NCBI GenBank assembly: GCA_964468005.1
Contig: CAYXUT010000186.1
Span: 1-5,668, forward strand
Reading direction: 5' to 3'
Length of the DNA stretch: 5,668 bases
Source of the DNA: TMED8 sp964468005
Lineage (GTDB): Bacteria > Pseudomonadota > Alphaproteobacteria > Rhodospirillales > Casp-alpha2
Part shown: one piece after another, positions 1 to 5,668 of the stretch
Numbering within the stretch: the stretch's first letter is position 1
Layout: the number at the start of each line of letters is the position of its first letter
The notes under the pieces: model-generated
What the model saw: the letters and a program-made list of their open reading frames with translations, nothing else
What the model was told of the DNA's origin: nothing
Databases searched by the model: none
Translations under genes and position numbers: made by a program

Positions 1-286
1 GACAGAGGCCAACCGCTTCTCTCACAATGAGGCATACTCCATTGAACAACCTCATCCTAAGCAGAGGACGATAATAAGGGTGTTGAAGGAAGGACAACCG
101 ACGGATCATCTTCCAACGGTCTGCTAGTTTAGTTCCGCGCCCTGGTGCGGCAGTAAAGTACCACCTGATCCCCGGCCGGCACGTTGATCTAACAGATGGT
201 GCGGCAGGCATTCTACGCGTGGACGAAAAGGATTAAGCTAGGTTTGATTCGCAGAGCCTTGAGCAAGCCTTCGAAAGTTCAGTGCC
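1..286. other. No recognisable gene (left edge)
   Basis: I find no coding region I can name here. On the plus strand a frame is open from base 2 to a TAG at 125-127 (41 codons, no start seen), which could be the tail of a gene beginning outside the window, but its residues resemble no family I know and such a length is not rare by chance. All other frames on both strands are broken by stops at short intervals. With the broken frame to its right, the stretch reads as decayed or non-coding sequence. Confidence 0.5.
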
Positions 287-739
287 TTACCGATTGAGAG
301 TGCCCCGCTCGCCGATTCGCAAAATCATACTCCTTTGCAGAGACAGCAGAGCCGTCGGCATACCGATCTCGGTACCCGTGGTCAGGCGGCGGCGGATTAG
401 ACGCCCCGGCCCACCGTCACGCGCCACCATCACCGCACGTAGCGCCAGGTTGACCGGCCGGCACTGCCGCAACAATCCCTCAACGGCGTCTTCAAAAGTC
501 TCGATCAGGTTGTCAGGGATCGGCTCGGAGCTCACGTCGGATTGTCTTAAGCTATTGCTCCCGCTATCGAAAACCATCTAGCGGCATTCCGTAACGAGGG
601 CAAGTTCGTCGCCATAGAGGATAAGCACCAACTCCGTTCGTTGCTGGTCGGCGGGCGCTCAGTGCGCTTGGACGGTTCTGCCCGCCGCTGCCACGACAGA
701 AACGGCAGTGACAAATTCTGTAACCACCCTTTGTTCATA
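287..739 (-). pseudogene. Broken coding remnant, function unknown (possibly anti-sigma-factor-like)
   Basis: A single minus-strand frame reads as plausible protein from about 739 down to a TAA at 289-287, but is interrupted by TGA at 661-659 and TAG at 580-578. The part after the second stop stays open for 96 codons from an ATG at 577, so a short intact protein cannot be excluded. Visible segments are TELVLILYGDELALV before the second stop and SSEPIPDNLIETFEDAVEGL after it. The EPIPD-x-LI motif, after an acidic xYxDEL-like segment, recalls alphaproteobacterial anti-sigma factors of the 'AYxDGEL ... EPxPxRL' type, and more weakly NepR. That is a resemblance seen by eye, not an assignment. No ribosome binding site or convincing start was found at the upstream end. 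The gene would have been divergent from rmuC, with about 90 bases between them. Confidence 0.35.
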
Positions 740-829
740 TCCAATCCTCTCGCGCTGTCACCAGTTTGCGTTCGCTAAACACCTCGGGCAGGATGTACGG
801 GTCGAATACGGAAGAATTAGGACGCAATT

Positions 830-1987
830 GTGACGACTTTCTTGCACGGTGAGCAAGGTGTGATTGTGCTAACGGCCGGACTGGTGGTAGTTCTGGCGGC
901 TGTCATCACGCTGGTCGTTACCTCCAGGCGCGACCGGCGTGAAGCGGCCAAAGAAATTCTCCGCCTGACAGAACTGTCACAAGGCCTCGTTCGCCACCAA
1001 GGCGAACTGGCAGAACGCATGGCCGCCGCGCAAGCCGAACTTTCAGGCCGCCTGCAGCAGTCACAGTCGGGCGTTAGCGAGCGCCTCGACCAACTGAGCC
1101 GACGGGTCGGCGACGGATTGAATAAGCAGACCGAGAAAACTGGGAAAAACCTTAAGCAGTTGGCCGAACGCCTTGCTGTGATCGACCGGGCGCAGCAGAC
1201 TATCACGGATCTTTCACAGCAGATGGTCAGCCTGCAGGATATTCTATCGAACAAGCAAAGCCGGGGCGCCTTTGGCGAAATCCAGCTACAGGATCTGGTG
1301 ACGACCACGTTGCCACCCTCGGCTTTTAACTTCCAGGTAACCCTATCGAACAGCAAACGCGCTGATTGCCTGTTGAGGCTTCCCAACCCACCGGGGCCGA
1401 TTGCGATCGACTCAAAGTTTCCACTGGAAAGTTTTCAAGCCCTGCAGGTCGCTGAGGACGACCCTGCGCGAGTGCAAGCGTCGCGCGCCTTCAGTGCCGA
1501 CGTCATCACCCATGTGAAGGACATCGCGGTCAAGTACATCATACCGGGCGAAACCGCCGATTCAGCAATGATGTTTCTGCCCTCCGAGGCCGTCTACGCA
1601 GAACTGCACGCCAATTATCGCAACGTCGTCGAGGAAAGCTTTCGTCGCCGGGTATGGATCGTTTCACCGACGACGCTTATGGCAACGCTGAATACAGTGC
1701 GCGCAGTTCTGAAGGACGCCACGATGCGCGAACAGGCCGGCGTCATCCAGGCAGAAGTGGTAAAGCTGCTCAATGATGTTGGGCGCTTGGATCAGCGCGT
1801 CGACAGGTTGCAAAACCACTTCGATCTAGCAGTCAAGGACATGCGCGAGATCCGCATCTCCACCGACAAGATCATCAAGAAAGGCGAGAAAATCGAAGAC
1901 TTGCACTTCGCCGACGAAACGCCGGCCGACGACCTGGCGCCCGAGACGCCAGCGCCGCCTCAACTTAGGGAGGTTGGGGAGACTTAG
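830..1987 (+). CDS. rmuC: DNA recombination protein RmuC
   Basis: RmuC is a membrane-anchored coiled-coil protein with a nuclease-like core. In E. coli its loss raises inversion at short inverted repeats; the biochemical activity is poorly defined. The 385-residue product has the complete family layout. A single hydrophobic segment lies at about residues 10-30 with basic residues just after it (RRDRR), followed by a glutamine-rich coiled coil at about 37-140. The conserved RmuC core at about 141-345 contains NKQSRGAFGEIQLQDLV (141-157), RADCLLRLP (177-185), IAIDSKFPLE (191-200), MMFLPSEAVYAEL (247-259) and VWIVSPTTLMATL (275-287). The tail is acidic and proline-rich. The start is GTG at 830, with AGGA at 819-822 seven bases upstream, and it places the membrane segment at the N-terminus as expected. 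No frameshift or missing block is visible, in contrast to the damaged sequence on both sides. I found no convincing promoter. Confidence 0.96.
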   Translation: MTTFLHGEQGVIVLTAGLVVVLAAVITLVVTSRRDRREAAKEILRLTELSQGLVRHQGELAERMAAAQAELSGRLQQSQSGVSERLDQLSRRVGDGLNKQTEKTGKNLKQLAERLAVIDRAQQTITDLSQQMVSLQDILSNKQSRGAFGEIQLQDLVTTTLPPSAFNFQVTLSNSKRADCLLRLPNPPGPIAIDSKFPLESFQALQVAEDDPARVQASRAFSADVITHVKDIAVKYIIPGETADSAMMFLPSEAVYAELHANYRNVVEESFRRRVWIVSPTTLMATLNTVRAVLKDATMREQAGVIQAEVVKLLNDVGRLDQRVDRLQNHFDLAVKDMREIRISTDKIIKKGEKIEDLHFADETPADDLAPETPAPPQLREVGET

Positions 1988-1990
1988 CCG

Positions 1991-3025
1991 TCAACCACCA
2001 TCGCTCAGCGCCACCAAATCTGTCGCCACCCTTGAAATCATTGTCGCCCACTCTCCCGGCTCCGGCTGACGACAGAGACGACGCATCGGGTGCCAGGGGC
2101 TCTCGTCACGCTCCGTTTGTAACAGAAATCCTGTCGGCCTGAAGATCAGGCCCCATGCCGGTTTCGCCGTCGCGCCGGACAGGTGCAGCACGAAAACATC
2201 AAGGGACAACACCAGATCAAGCGCACCAACCGTTGCCGTGGTATCGCCGAGATCGCACAAACTATTCGCCAAATCGATCAAATTATCAACCTTCGGAAAG
2301 TTCTGAGAGATCGTGCTTAAACTTCTCAACCTGCAGACTGCAGAAGGTGACACCGGAAGCGTCGCGCAACGGTTGAAGCTCGCTTATCGGACACAAGCGC
2401 TTGTGATTATCGACCCGCGTCAGCCTGTCTGGCCAGACGAGCCCGCCCTTTAGCCCCTAGGCTACGCCACCAAGGACAGCAATGTAGGGCACATTCGCCA
2501 GCACTTGAGCCACGCTGCCGTCCAGGATATGCGACAAGGTCATGCGTAGGCAGTGGAAACCGAAGTTCGGAAGCTAGGTGTCTAGATCATGGCATTGATC
2601 AATGCCAAGCGTGGCCGCAAAAAGCCTCCTTCTCTGAGGGTGAAATTTGACCGTGATGCCCCCGTCCATTTCGCCGACCAGGCGAGCATAGCGGATGATC
2701 TTTATGGTGTCGATGAAGCCCCGGTTGACCTCGAACACCTTGTCGTGATCAGCAATGGCCTCTTCGAAAAGGCCACGGTTTTGCGGACGTTGACCTTGTT
2801 GACGAAGGATCAGGCGAAGTCCGGCGCCAGTTCGCAACCACGTTCGAATAGCGTTACCGCAGCATCCTTCTTGCCTGCCGTCGATAACTATGACGCCCGA
2901 CAGATTGAGGGCGGCTGCCTGGTCCGAGCATCGCGAAGGAGCTCCCGGTAGAGTTAGTCGGCCTCGTCCAAGTTGCCAGCCTAGTGCAGTTGCAAGGCGT
3001 GTTGCAATTTATCGGTGATGATCAT
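1991..3025 (-). pseudogene. Decayed TPR-repeat / glycosyltransferase-like gene
   Basis: Joining frames on the minus strand rebuilds a TPR protein with a C-terminal domain of the kind seen in bacterial TPR proteins related to O-GlcNAc transferase and ADP-heptose transferases. From the ATG at 3025: KLQHALQLH, stop, AGNLDEAD, stop, LYRELL is a first TPR-like unit. DQAAALNLSGVIVIDG (from 2924), GKKDAAVTLFERGCELAPDF (2875-2816) and GLFEEAIADHDKVFEVN (2774-2724) are further repeat pieces. LANVPYIAV, GLKGGLVW, ASGVTFCSLQV, ALDLVLSLDVFVLHLSGA and DESPWHPMRRLCRQPEPGEW mark the C-terminal domain, ending at TGA 1993-1991. Damage: stops at 2983-2981 (TAG), 2956-2954 (TAA), 2812-2810 (TGA), 2576-2574 (TAG) and 2459-2457 (TAG), plus frame changes near 2925, 2876, 2782 and 2290. 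Relatives are much longer than the roughly 345 codons left, so internal sequence is probably lost too. It lies 18 bases after recR on the same strand. Family assignment is by recognised motifs; loss of function is clear. Confidence 0.85.
2590..2607. repeat. Perfect 18-base palindrome
   Basis: TGGCATTGATCAATGCCA reads identically on both strands with no spacer; the symmetry stops at the next base pair (2589/2608). It lies inside the decayed TPR gene, just ahead of the TAG at 2576-2574 in minus-strand reading. Its form suits a site for a dimeric DNA-binding protein, but no intact gene start is near and there is no T-run for a terminator. It may be a chance product of decay. Confidence 0.6.
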
Positions 3026-3043
3026 GGCAAATTCTGCCTTCCC

Positions 3044-3637
3044 TCAGACCTCGCGACGTTGTTTCAAGGCTGCCGATAGCGTGCCGTCGTCTAGATAATC
3101 CAGTTCACCTCCAACCGGCACGCCATGCGCTAGTTCGGAAATCTTGACCTCGGCAGCTTCCAGCCGATCAGTGATGTAATGCGCCGTTGTCTGCCCATCG
3201 ACCGTCAAGCTGGTCGCCAGGATCACCTCATTGACGCCCGCTTCGGCGGAGCGCGCCACCAATTCTGGGACCCGCAGGTCATCCGGCGTCCTCCCATCAA
3301 GCGCCGAGAGCGTGCCGCCCAATACGTGATAGCGCCCCTTGTAGGCATGGGTGCGCTCAAGGGCCCAAAGATCAGCGACATCCTCGACCACGCAAATGAC
3401 GCCTAAGTCGCGGCCGGGATCGGCGCAGATGGTGCAGGGGTCGCGGCTATCGACATTACCGCAGTTTGCGCAAGTCCGTACTGTTTCCGCCGCCTCGGAA
3501 AGCGCCTTGACCAGCGGTGTTAGCAAGGTTTCGCGACTGCGAATCAAGGCCAGCACCGCACGCCTGGCCGAACGCGGCCCTAGCCCCGGCAACTTGGAGA
3601 GAGCTTGGATGAGCCGTTCGATCTCAGGGCTGGTCAT
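3044..3637 (-). CDS. recR: Recombination mediator protein RecR
   Basis: RecR acts with RecO (and RecF) to load RecA onto single-stranded gaps coated by SSB. The 197-residue product has the full family length and order: helix-hairpin-helix region at about 8-30 (LSKLPGLGPRSARRAVLAL), four-cysteine zinc motif at Cys56, Cys59, Cys68 and Cys71, Toprim domain from about 78 (GVICVVEDVADLWALE), and the C-terminal motif LAHGVPVGGELDYLDDGTL at 169-187. The Toprim segment reads SLTVDGQTTAHYI at 143-155 rather than the NPTVEGEATA form of many bacteria; the TVDGQTTA form is common in alphaproteobacteria. I chose ATG 3637 because it gives the standard N-terminus and has GAGGAAAG just upstream; the frame can be extended to 3721, but that extension only overlaps the methyltransferase gene. 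The start overlaps the upstream gene's stop as ATGA (3637-3634), so translation is probably coupled. Stop is TGA 3046-3044. Confidence 0.97.
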   Translation of the reverse strand: MTSPEIERLIQALSKLPGLGPRSARRAVLALIRSRETLLTPLVKALSEAAETVRTCANCGNVDSRDPCTICADPGRDLGVICVVEDVADLWALERTHAYKGRYHVLGGTLSALDGRTPDDLRVPELVARSAEAGVNEVILATSLTVDGQTTAHYITDRLEAAEVKISELAHGVPVGGELDYLDDGTLSAALKQRREV

Positions 3638-4338
3638 ACGACTTTCCTCAACCCGCGCGAAAACATCCGTTTGAGCCCTCGCCGGTACTTTTCGACCGAT
3701 CGCATGTAAAACAAATCCCAAGCGCCAATACCCAACAAGGCACGATTAAGGAATAAAACATCGCCATGGGCGTTCCGGGTCATGACGATAGCTTCGAAAC
3801 CGGTCCGTTCGAGCCTTTGAATGATCGCTTGAACGCGCGGCAGCATAGAGGGGTCGATGAAGTCATGGAACTCGACACTGAATTGTCCGACCCGGCTTAG
3901 TAATTCATCGGAGCAAGCCTCGAACATATTTAGTTCGGCACCTTCTATATCGACCTTTATAAGATCCGCGGTTTCAATACCGCATTTCGCCATGAATGAT
4001 TTCAGTGTCAACCCGGGCACTTCCTGAGCGGGTTTATTGTCCACCACACCAGCCTGCGTCATCACCCAATACTTGTCGCCTTCGCAGCCACCGACATAGA
4101 CCGAAGCCGGACCGTCAACACCGGTTATGGCTACTAGAACCGTTTCGATCGTCTTATGCTGCTCCAAGACTTGAAAAGCGCTCGGAGAGGCCTCGGCGCA
4201 ATAGCAATCGAAAAACGTCATCGCCTGCATTTCCAAGGCGGACTCGCCGTAGGAAGCACCGAGGTCGAGCACGATGGGATCCGGGCCAAGCGCCGGCAGA
4301 AAAATTGTATGTCCTTGAACTTCGGCAAGTGCCGTCAT
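3634..4338 (-). CDS. FkbM-family SAM-dependent methyltransferase
   Basis: FkbM-family enzymes transfer a methyl group from S-adenosylmethionine to hydroxyls of sugars or natural products; many bacterial members sit in polysaccharide, flagellar glycan or secondary-metabolite loci. The substrate here is unknown. The 234-residue product shows the SAM-binding loop VLDLGASYGE at 23-32, an acidic strand end with Glu49 in CAEASPSAF, the family signature LIKVDIEGAELNMFE at 126-140, and a following strand FSVEFHDF at 153-160. The basic tail (KYRRGLKRMFSRGLRK, 217-232) is not part of the fold. No signal peptide or membrane segment is seen, so it is probably cytoplasmic. ATG 4338 is seven bases after the ybaB stop and is the only reasonable start, yet no clear Shine-Dalgarno sequence precedes it. 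It sits in the operon between ybaB and recR, which are normally adjacent. A stretch at 3901-3980 is about 41% GC by hand count, against about 56-62% in samples of ybaB and the exonuclease gene, which hints at transfer. Confidence 0.9.
   Translation of the reverse strand: MTALAEVQGHTIFLPALGPDPIVLDLGASYGESALEMQAMTFFDCYCAEASPSAFQVLEQHKTIETVLVAITGVDGPASVYVGGCEGDKYWVMTQAGVVDNKPAQEVPGLTLKSFMAKCGIETADLIKVDIEGAELNMFEACSDELLSRVGQFSVEFHDFIDPSMLPRVQAIIQRLERTGFEAIVMTRNAHGDVLFLNRALLGIGAWDLFYMRSVEKYRRGLKRMFSRGLRKVV
3642..3649 (-). promoter_or_regulatory. Ribosome binding site of recR
   Basis: On the minus strand GAGGAAAG lies inside the last codons of the FkbM-family gene, with AGGA seven bases before the ATG at 3637. 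It decides the recR start against the longer frame opening at 3721. Confidence 0.8.
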
Positions 4339-4345
4339 GACTAGA

Positions 4346-4669
4346 TCAGAACGGCAACTGCATGCCCGGCGGCAGCGCCAGGCCGCCCGTCAGTTTTTGC
4401 ATCTCTTCACGCATGCGCTCATCAGCCTTGGCCTTGGCGTCGTTGATGGCGGCGAGAACTAGGTCTTCCAGCACCTCGGCATCGTCGGGGTTAATGAGCG
4501 CCGGATCGATCTTGATTCTACGCGCCTCGCCCTTGCCGTTCAGCACCACCTGGCACATGCCACCGCCCGATAAGCCGGTGACTTCCATCTCGCCGAGCTG
4601 TTCCTGAACATCCTGCATTTTGCCCTGGATTTCCTGCGCTTGTTTCAGCATTTGGCCGAGATTTTTCAT
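4346..4669 (-). CDS. ybaB: YbaB/EbfC family nucleoid-associated protein
   Basis: YbaB/EbfC proteins are small dimeric DNA-binding proteins that coat or bridge DNA; a role with the neighbouring recR and dnaX products has long been suggested from conserved gene order. The 107-residue product has the usual length. Visible features are the N-terminal helix MKNLGQMLKQAQEIQGKMQ (1-19), VTGLSGGGMCQVVLNGKGE at about 30-48, the core RIKIDPALINPDD at about 51-63, a second long helix (LEDLVLAAINDAKAKADERM), and a glycine- and proline-rich tail ending GMQLPF. The start ATG 4669 has AAAGGGAAA on the minus strand about seven bases upstream. It is the first gene of the minus-strand cluster ybaB - FkbM methyltransferase - recR. 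No dnaX lies upstream, where many bacteria have it; a divergent exonuclease gene takes that place. Confidence 0.96.
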   Translation of the reverse strand: MKNLGQMLKQAQEIQGKMQDVQEQLGEMEVTGLSGGGMCQVVLNGKGEARRIKIDPALINPDDAEVLEDLVLAAINDAKAKADERMREEMQKLTGGLALPPGMQLPF

Positions 4670-4727
4670 AGGCGTTTCCCTTTCGCTTGGCTTCCGGCGT
4701 GTATACCATCACCAGGGCAGGAAGGCC
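4670..4727. promoter_or_regulatory. Divergent intergenic region between ybaB and the exonuclease gene
   Basis: These 58 bases separate two start codons facing away from each other, so promoters for the ybaB cluster and, unless it lies inside ybaB, for the exonuclease gene should be here or in the adjoining coding ends. The palindromic core GTATAC (4701-4706) offers a -10-like hexamer in both directions: TATACC on plus and TATACA on minus, each four of six to TATAAT. I see no good -35 partner at the usual distance on either strand, so promoter placement is a guess. Confidence 0.35.
4719..4725 (+). promoter_or_regulatory. Ribosome binding site of the exonuclease gene
   Basis: AGGAAGG lies two bases before ATG 4728 (five bases counted from AGGA). 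It supports this start over the longer frame opening at 4620, whose extra 36 residues are antisense to the start of ybaB. Confidence 0.8.
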
Positions 4728-5558
4728 ATGCAACATAGAAACCTATTCGTCTTCGACATCGAAACCGTGCCGGATACCGACGCGGTGGAAAACCTGACCG
4801 GGTTCACCGACCCGAATATGAGCGCGCGGCGCGAAGAGCTCGAACGCTATCACCTGGAAATCACCGACGGCCGAAATGCCTTCCCGCGCCAGCCGTTTCA
4901 TCGTGTGGTGGCTATCAGTTTCCTCGAAGCAGAGATTGAGCCTGCCGGCAGCGGCGAGGCTTATTACCTAAAGGAACTGCGCTCCGGCGGCGAGGCCGGG
5001 TTCTCGGAAACACAGCTGCTTCAAGGCTTTTTCCAATATTTCGAACGGCTGAAACCTCGGCTGGTCAGCTTCAACGGCCGTGGTTTCGATCTGCCTGTCC
5101 TTAAGTACCGCGCCATGGTACATGGTATCCAGGCCCCATGGTTACACCAGGCCGGCGATAAATGGAACAGCTATGCGAGCCGCTATTCCATGGACTGGCA
5201 TTGCGACCTGATGGAACAGCTCTCGGAGTTCGGCGCGTCTGCACGGGTCAAGCTGGCGGAGGTCTGCGCGGCATTTGGCTATCCCGGCAAGTTTGGCGTC
5301 GATGGCTCTAAAGTGGCGGAGATGATCGACGGGGGCGATGTGACCGGCGTGCGCAATTACTGCGAGACCGACGTGCTCAATACCTACCTGATCTACCTCA
5401 GATTCATGCTGCACCGGGGCAGCCTCAATCTTGAGGACTACAACCGGGCCGTCGCCGACATCATCTCCATGATCGAGAACGAAGGCGGCGAACGCCCGCA
5501 CCTGGCCGCGTTCATGGACGCCTGGGGCGCCGCCTGCAAGAACCAGTTCCTGCTTTAG
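4728..5558 (+). CDS. Predicted 3'-5' exonuclease, PolB-like (DEDDy type)
   Basis: This matches the family of predicted 3'-5' exonucleases related to the proofreading domain of PolB-type polymerases (Pfam DNA_pol_B_exo2), without a polymerase domain. The 276-residue product shows the three exonuclease motifs in order. Exo I is FVFDIETVPD with Asp10 and Glu12. Exo II is LVSFNGRGFDLPVLKYRAM at 112-130 with Asn116, Phe120 and Asp121. Exo III is NYCETDVLNTYLIYLRF at 210-226 with Tyr211 and Asp215, spaced as in the DEDDy subclass. A further conserved piece is HCDLMEQLS at 158-166. These residues predict two-metal hydrolysis of DNA or RNA ends; the natural substrate of the family is not known to me. 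No signal peptide or membrane segment is present. It diverges from ybaB across 58 bases and ends with TAG at 5556-5558. Fold and catalytic class are well supported; the role in repair is inferred from the company of recR, ybaB and rmuC. Confidence 0.93.
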   Translation: MQHRNLFVFDIETVPDTDAVENLTGFTDPNMSARREELERYHLEITDGRNAFPRQPFHRVVAISFLEAEIEPAGSGEAYYLKELRSGGEAGFSETQLLQGFFQYFERLKPRLVSFNGRGFDLPVLKYRAMVHGIQAPWLHQAGDKWNSYASRYSMDWHCDLMEQLSEFGASARVKLAEVCAAFGYPGKFGVDGSKVAEMIDGGDVTGVRNYCETDVLNTYLIYLRFMLHRGSLNLEDYNRAVADIISMIENEGGERPHLAAFMDAWGAACKNQFLL

Positions 5559-5603
5559 GATGCCAGCGCCATGCGTTCGATCCTCTCCTAACCGAGCGCA
5601 GCA

Positions 5604-5668
5604 TTAGCCGATATAGCCGACTGCTTCGCCTTCTGCGCCGGGCTGAGGTTCGATAAATTCGTTTGGTG
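5604..5668 (-). CDS. Possible C-terminal end of a minus-strand gene, unidentified
   Basis: A minus-strand frame enters from the right edge and ends at TAA 5606-5604, giving PNEFIEPQPGAEGEAVGYIG as its last 20 residues. The composition looks like a real protein tail and the position, convergent with the exonuclease gene, would be ordinary. It is too short to assign to a family, and another minus frame across the same bases is also open for about 24 codons. Between 5559 and 5603 I see no gene and no hairpin with a T-run. Confidence 0.3.
   Translation of the reverse strand, partial: PNEFIEPQPGAEGEAVGYIG

Noticed and set aside
282..581. 99-codon open frame on the plus strand
   Set aside because: It mirrors the minus-strand remnant and has an Arg/Ser/Pro-rich low-information product; no ribosome binding site was seen.
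1..829. tRNA, insertion sequence, CRISPR or phage attachment site in the gene-poor left part
   Set aside because: I found no cloverleaf-like pattern, no terminal inverted repeats, no transposase motif and no regularly spaced repeats; the short GC-rich 11-mer CCGGCCGGCAC occurs twice but is too simple to mean anything.
817..1386. 189-codon open frame on the minus strand
   Set aside because: It lies antisense to the well-supported rmuC gene and its product is rich in Arg, Ser and Cys with no recognisable motif, as expected for a shadow frame.
2589..2951. 120-codon open frame on the plus strand starting MALINAKRGRKK
   Set aside because: The opposite strand over the same bases carries recognisable TPR motifs, so this frame is antisense to the decayed gene; its start lies at the edge of the palindrome by coincidence.
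1991..3025. Recoding or stop-codon readthrough instead of a pseudogene
   Set aside because: All three stop codons occur, frame changes go both ways, and neighbouring genes contain no in-frame stops, so a special genetic code or programmed recoding does not explain it.
3026..3050. Terminator after recR based on the GGCA/TGCC inverted pair
   Set aside because: The stem would be only four base pairs with no following T-run on the minus strand.
3638..3721. N-terminal extension of recR by 28 residues
   Set aside because: The extension matches no RecR N-terminus, lies within the methyltransferase coding sequence, and the ribosome binding site points to ATG 3637.
4620..4727. N-terminal extension of the exonuclease by 36 residues
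   Set aside because: It is antisense to the start of ybaB, and AGGAAGG directly precedes ATG 4728, where the family's N-terminal motif begins.

Overview
The window looks like a stretch of an alphaproteobacterial chromosome, plausibly a Rhodospirillales-like lineage. This rests on RecR, YbaB and RmuC sequences of alphaproteobacterial type (for example the RecR Toprim motif in the form TVDGQTTAHYI), moderately high GC, and GAGG-type ribosome binding sites. I cannot name the genus.

Layout. Positions 1-829 hold no intact gene. The right part of this stretch (287-739, minus strand) is a protein-like reading frame interrupted by two stop codons, probably a dead gene. rmuC (830-1987, plus) is intact. 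It ends three bases from the stop codon of a convergent pseudogene (1991-3025, minus), which I could piece together from several frames: TPR repeats followed by the C-terminal part of a glycosyltransferase-like domain, carrying multiple stops and frameshifts. Directly upstream of the pseudogene on the same strand is an intact minus-strand cluster, ybaB (4346-4669) - FkbM-family methyltransferase (3634-4338) - recR (3044-3637). A 58-base gap separates ybaB from a divergent PolB-like 3'-5' exonuclease gene (4728-5558, plus). The last 110 bases contain at most the tail of a further minus-strand gene.

How it fits together. Four of the five intact genes belong to DNA metabolism: RmuC, RecR, the nucleoid-associated protein YbaB, and a DEDD-type 3'-5' exonuclease. 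The usual bacterial arrangement is dnaX-ybaB-recR. Here dnaX is absent from the expected place, a methyltransferase gene sits between ybaB and recR, and a decayed TPR/glycosyltransferase gene follows recR. The two extra genes belong to families often found with surface or flagellar glycan modification, so the simplest reading is that a conserved repair cluster received accessory genes, one of which (the TPR gene) has since decayed.

I see no CRISPR array, tRNA, rRNA, insertion sequence or clear intrinsic terminator, and no evidence for a wholly new biological system. The most notable points are the interrupted ybaB-recR pair, the reconstructable pseudogene, and a perfect 18-base palindrome inside it.
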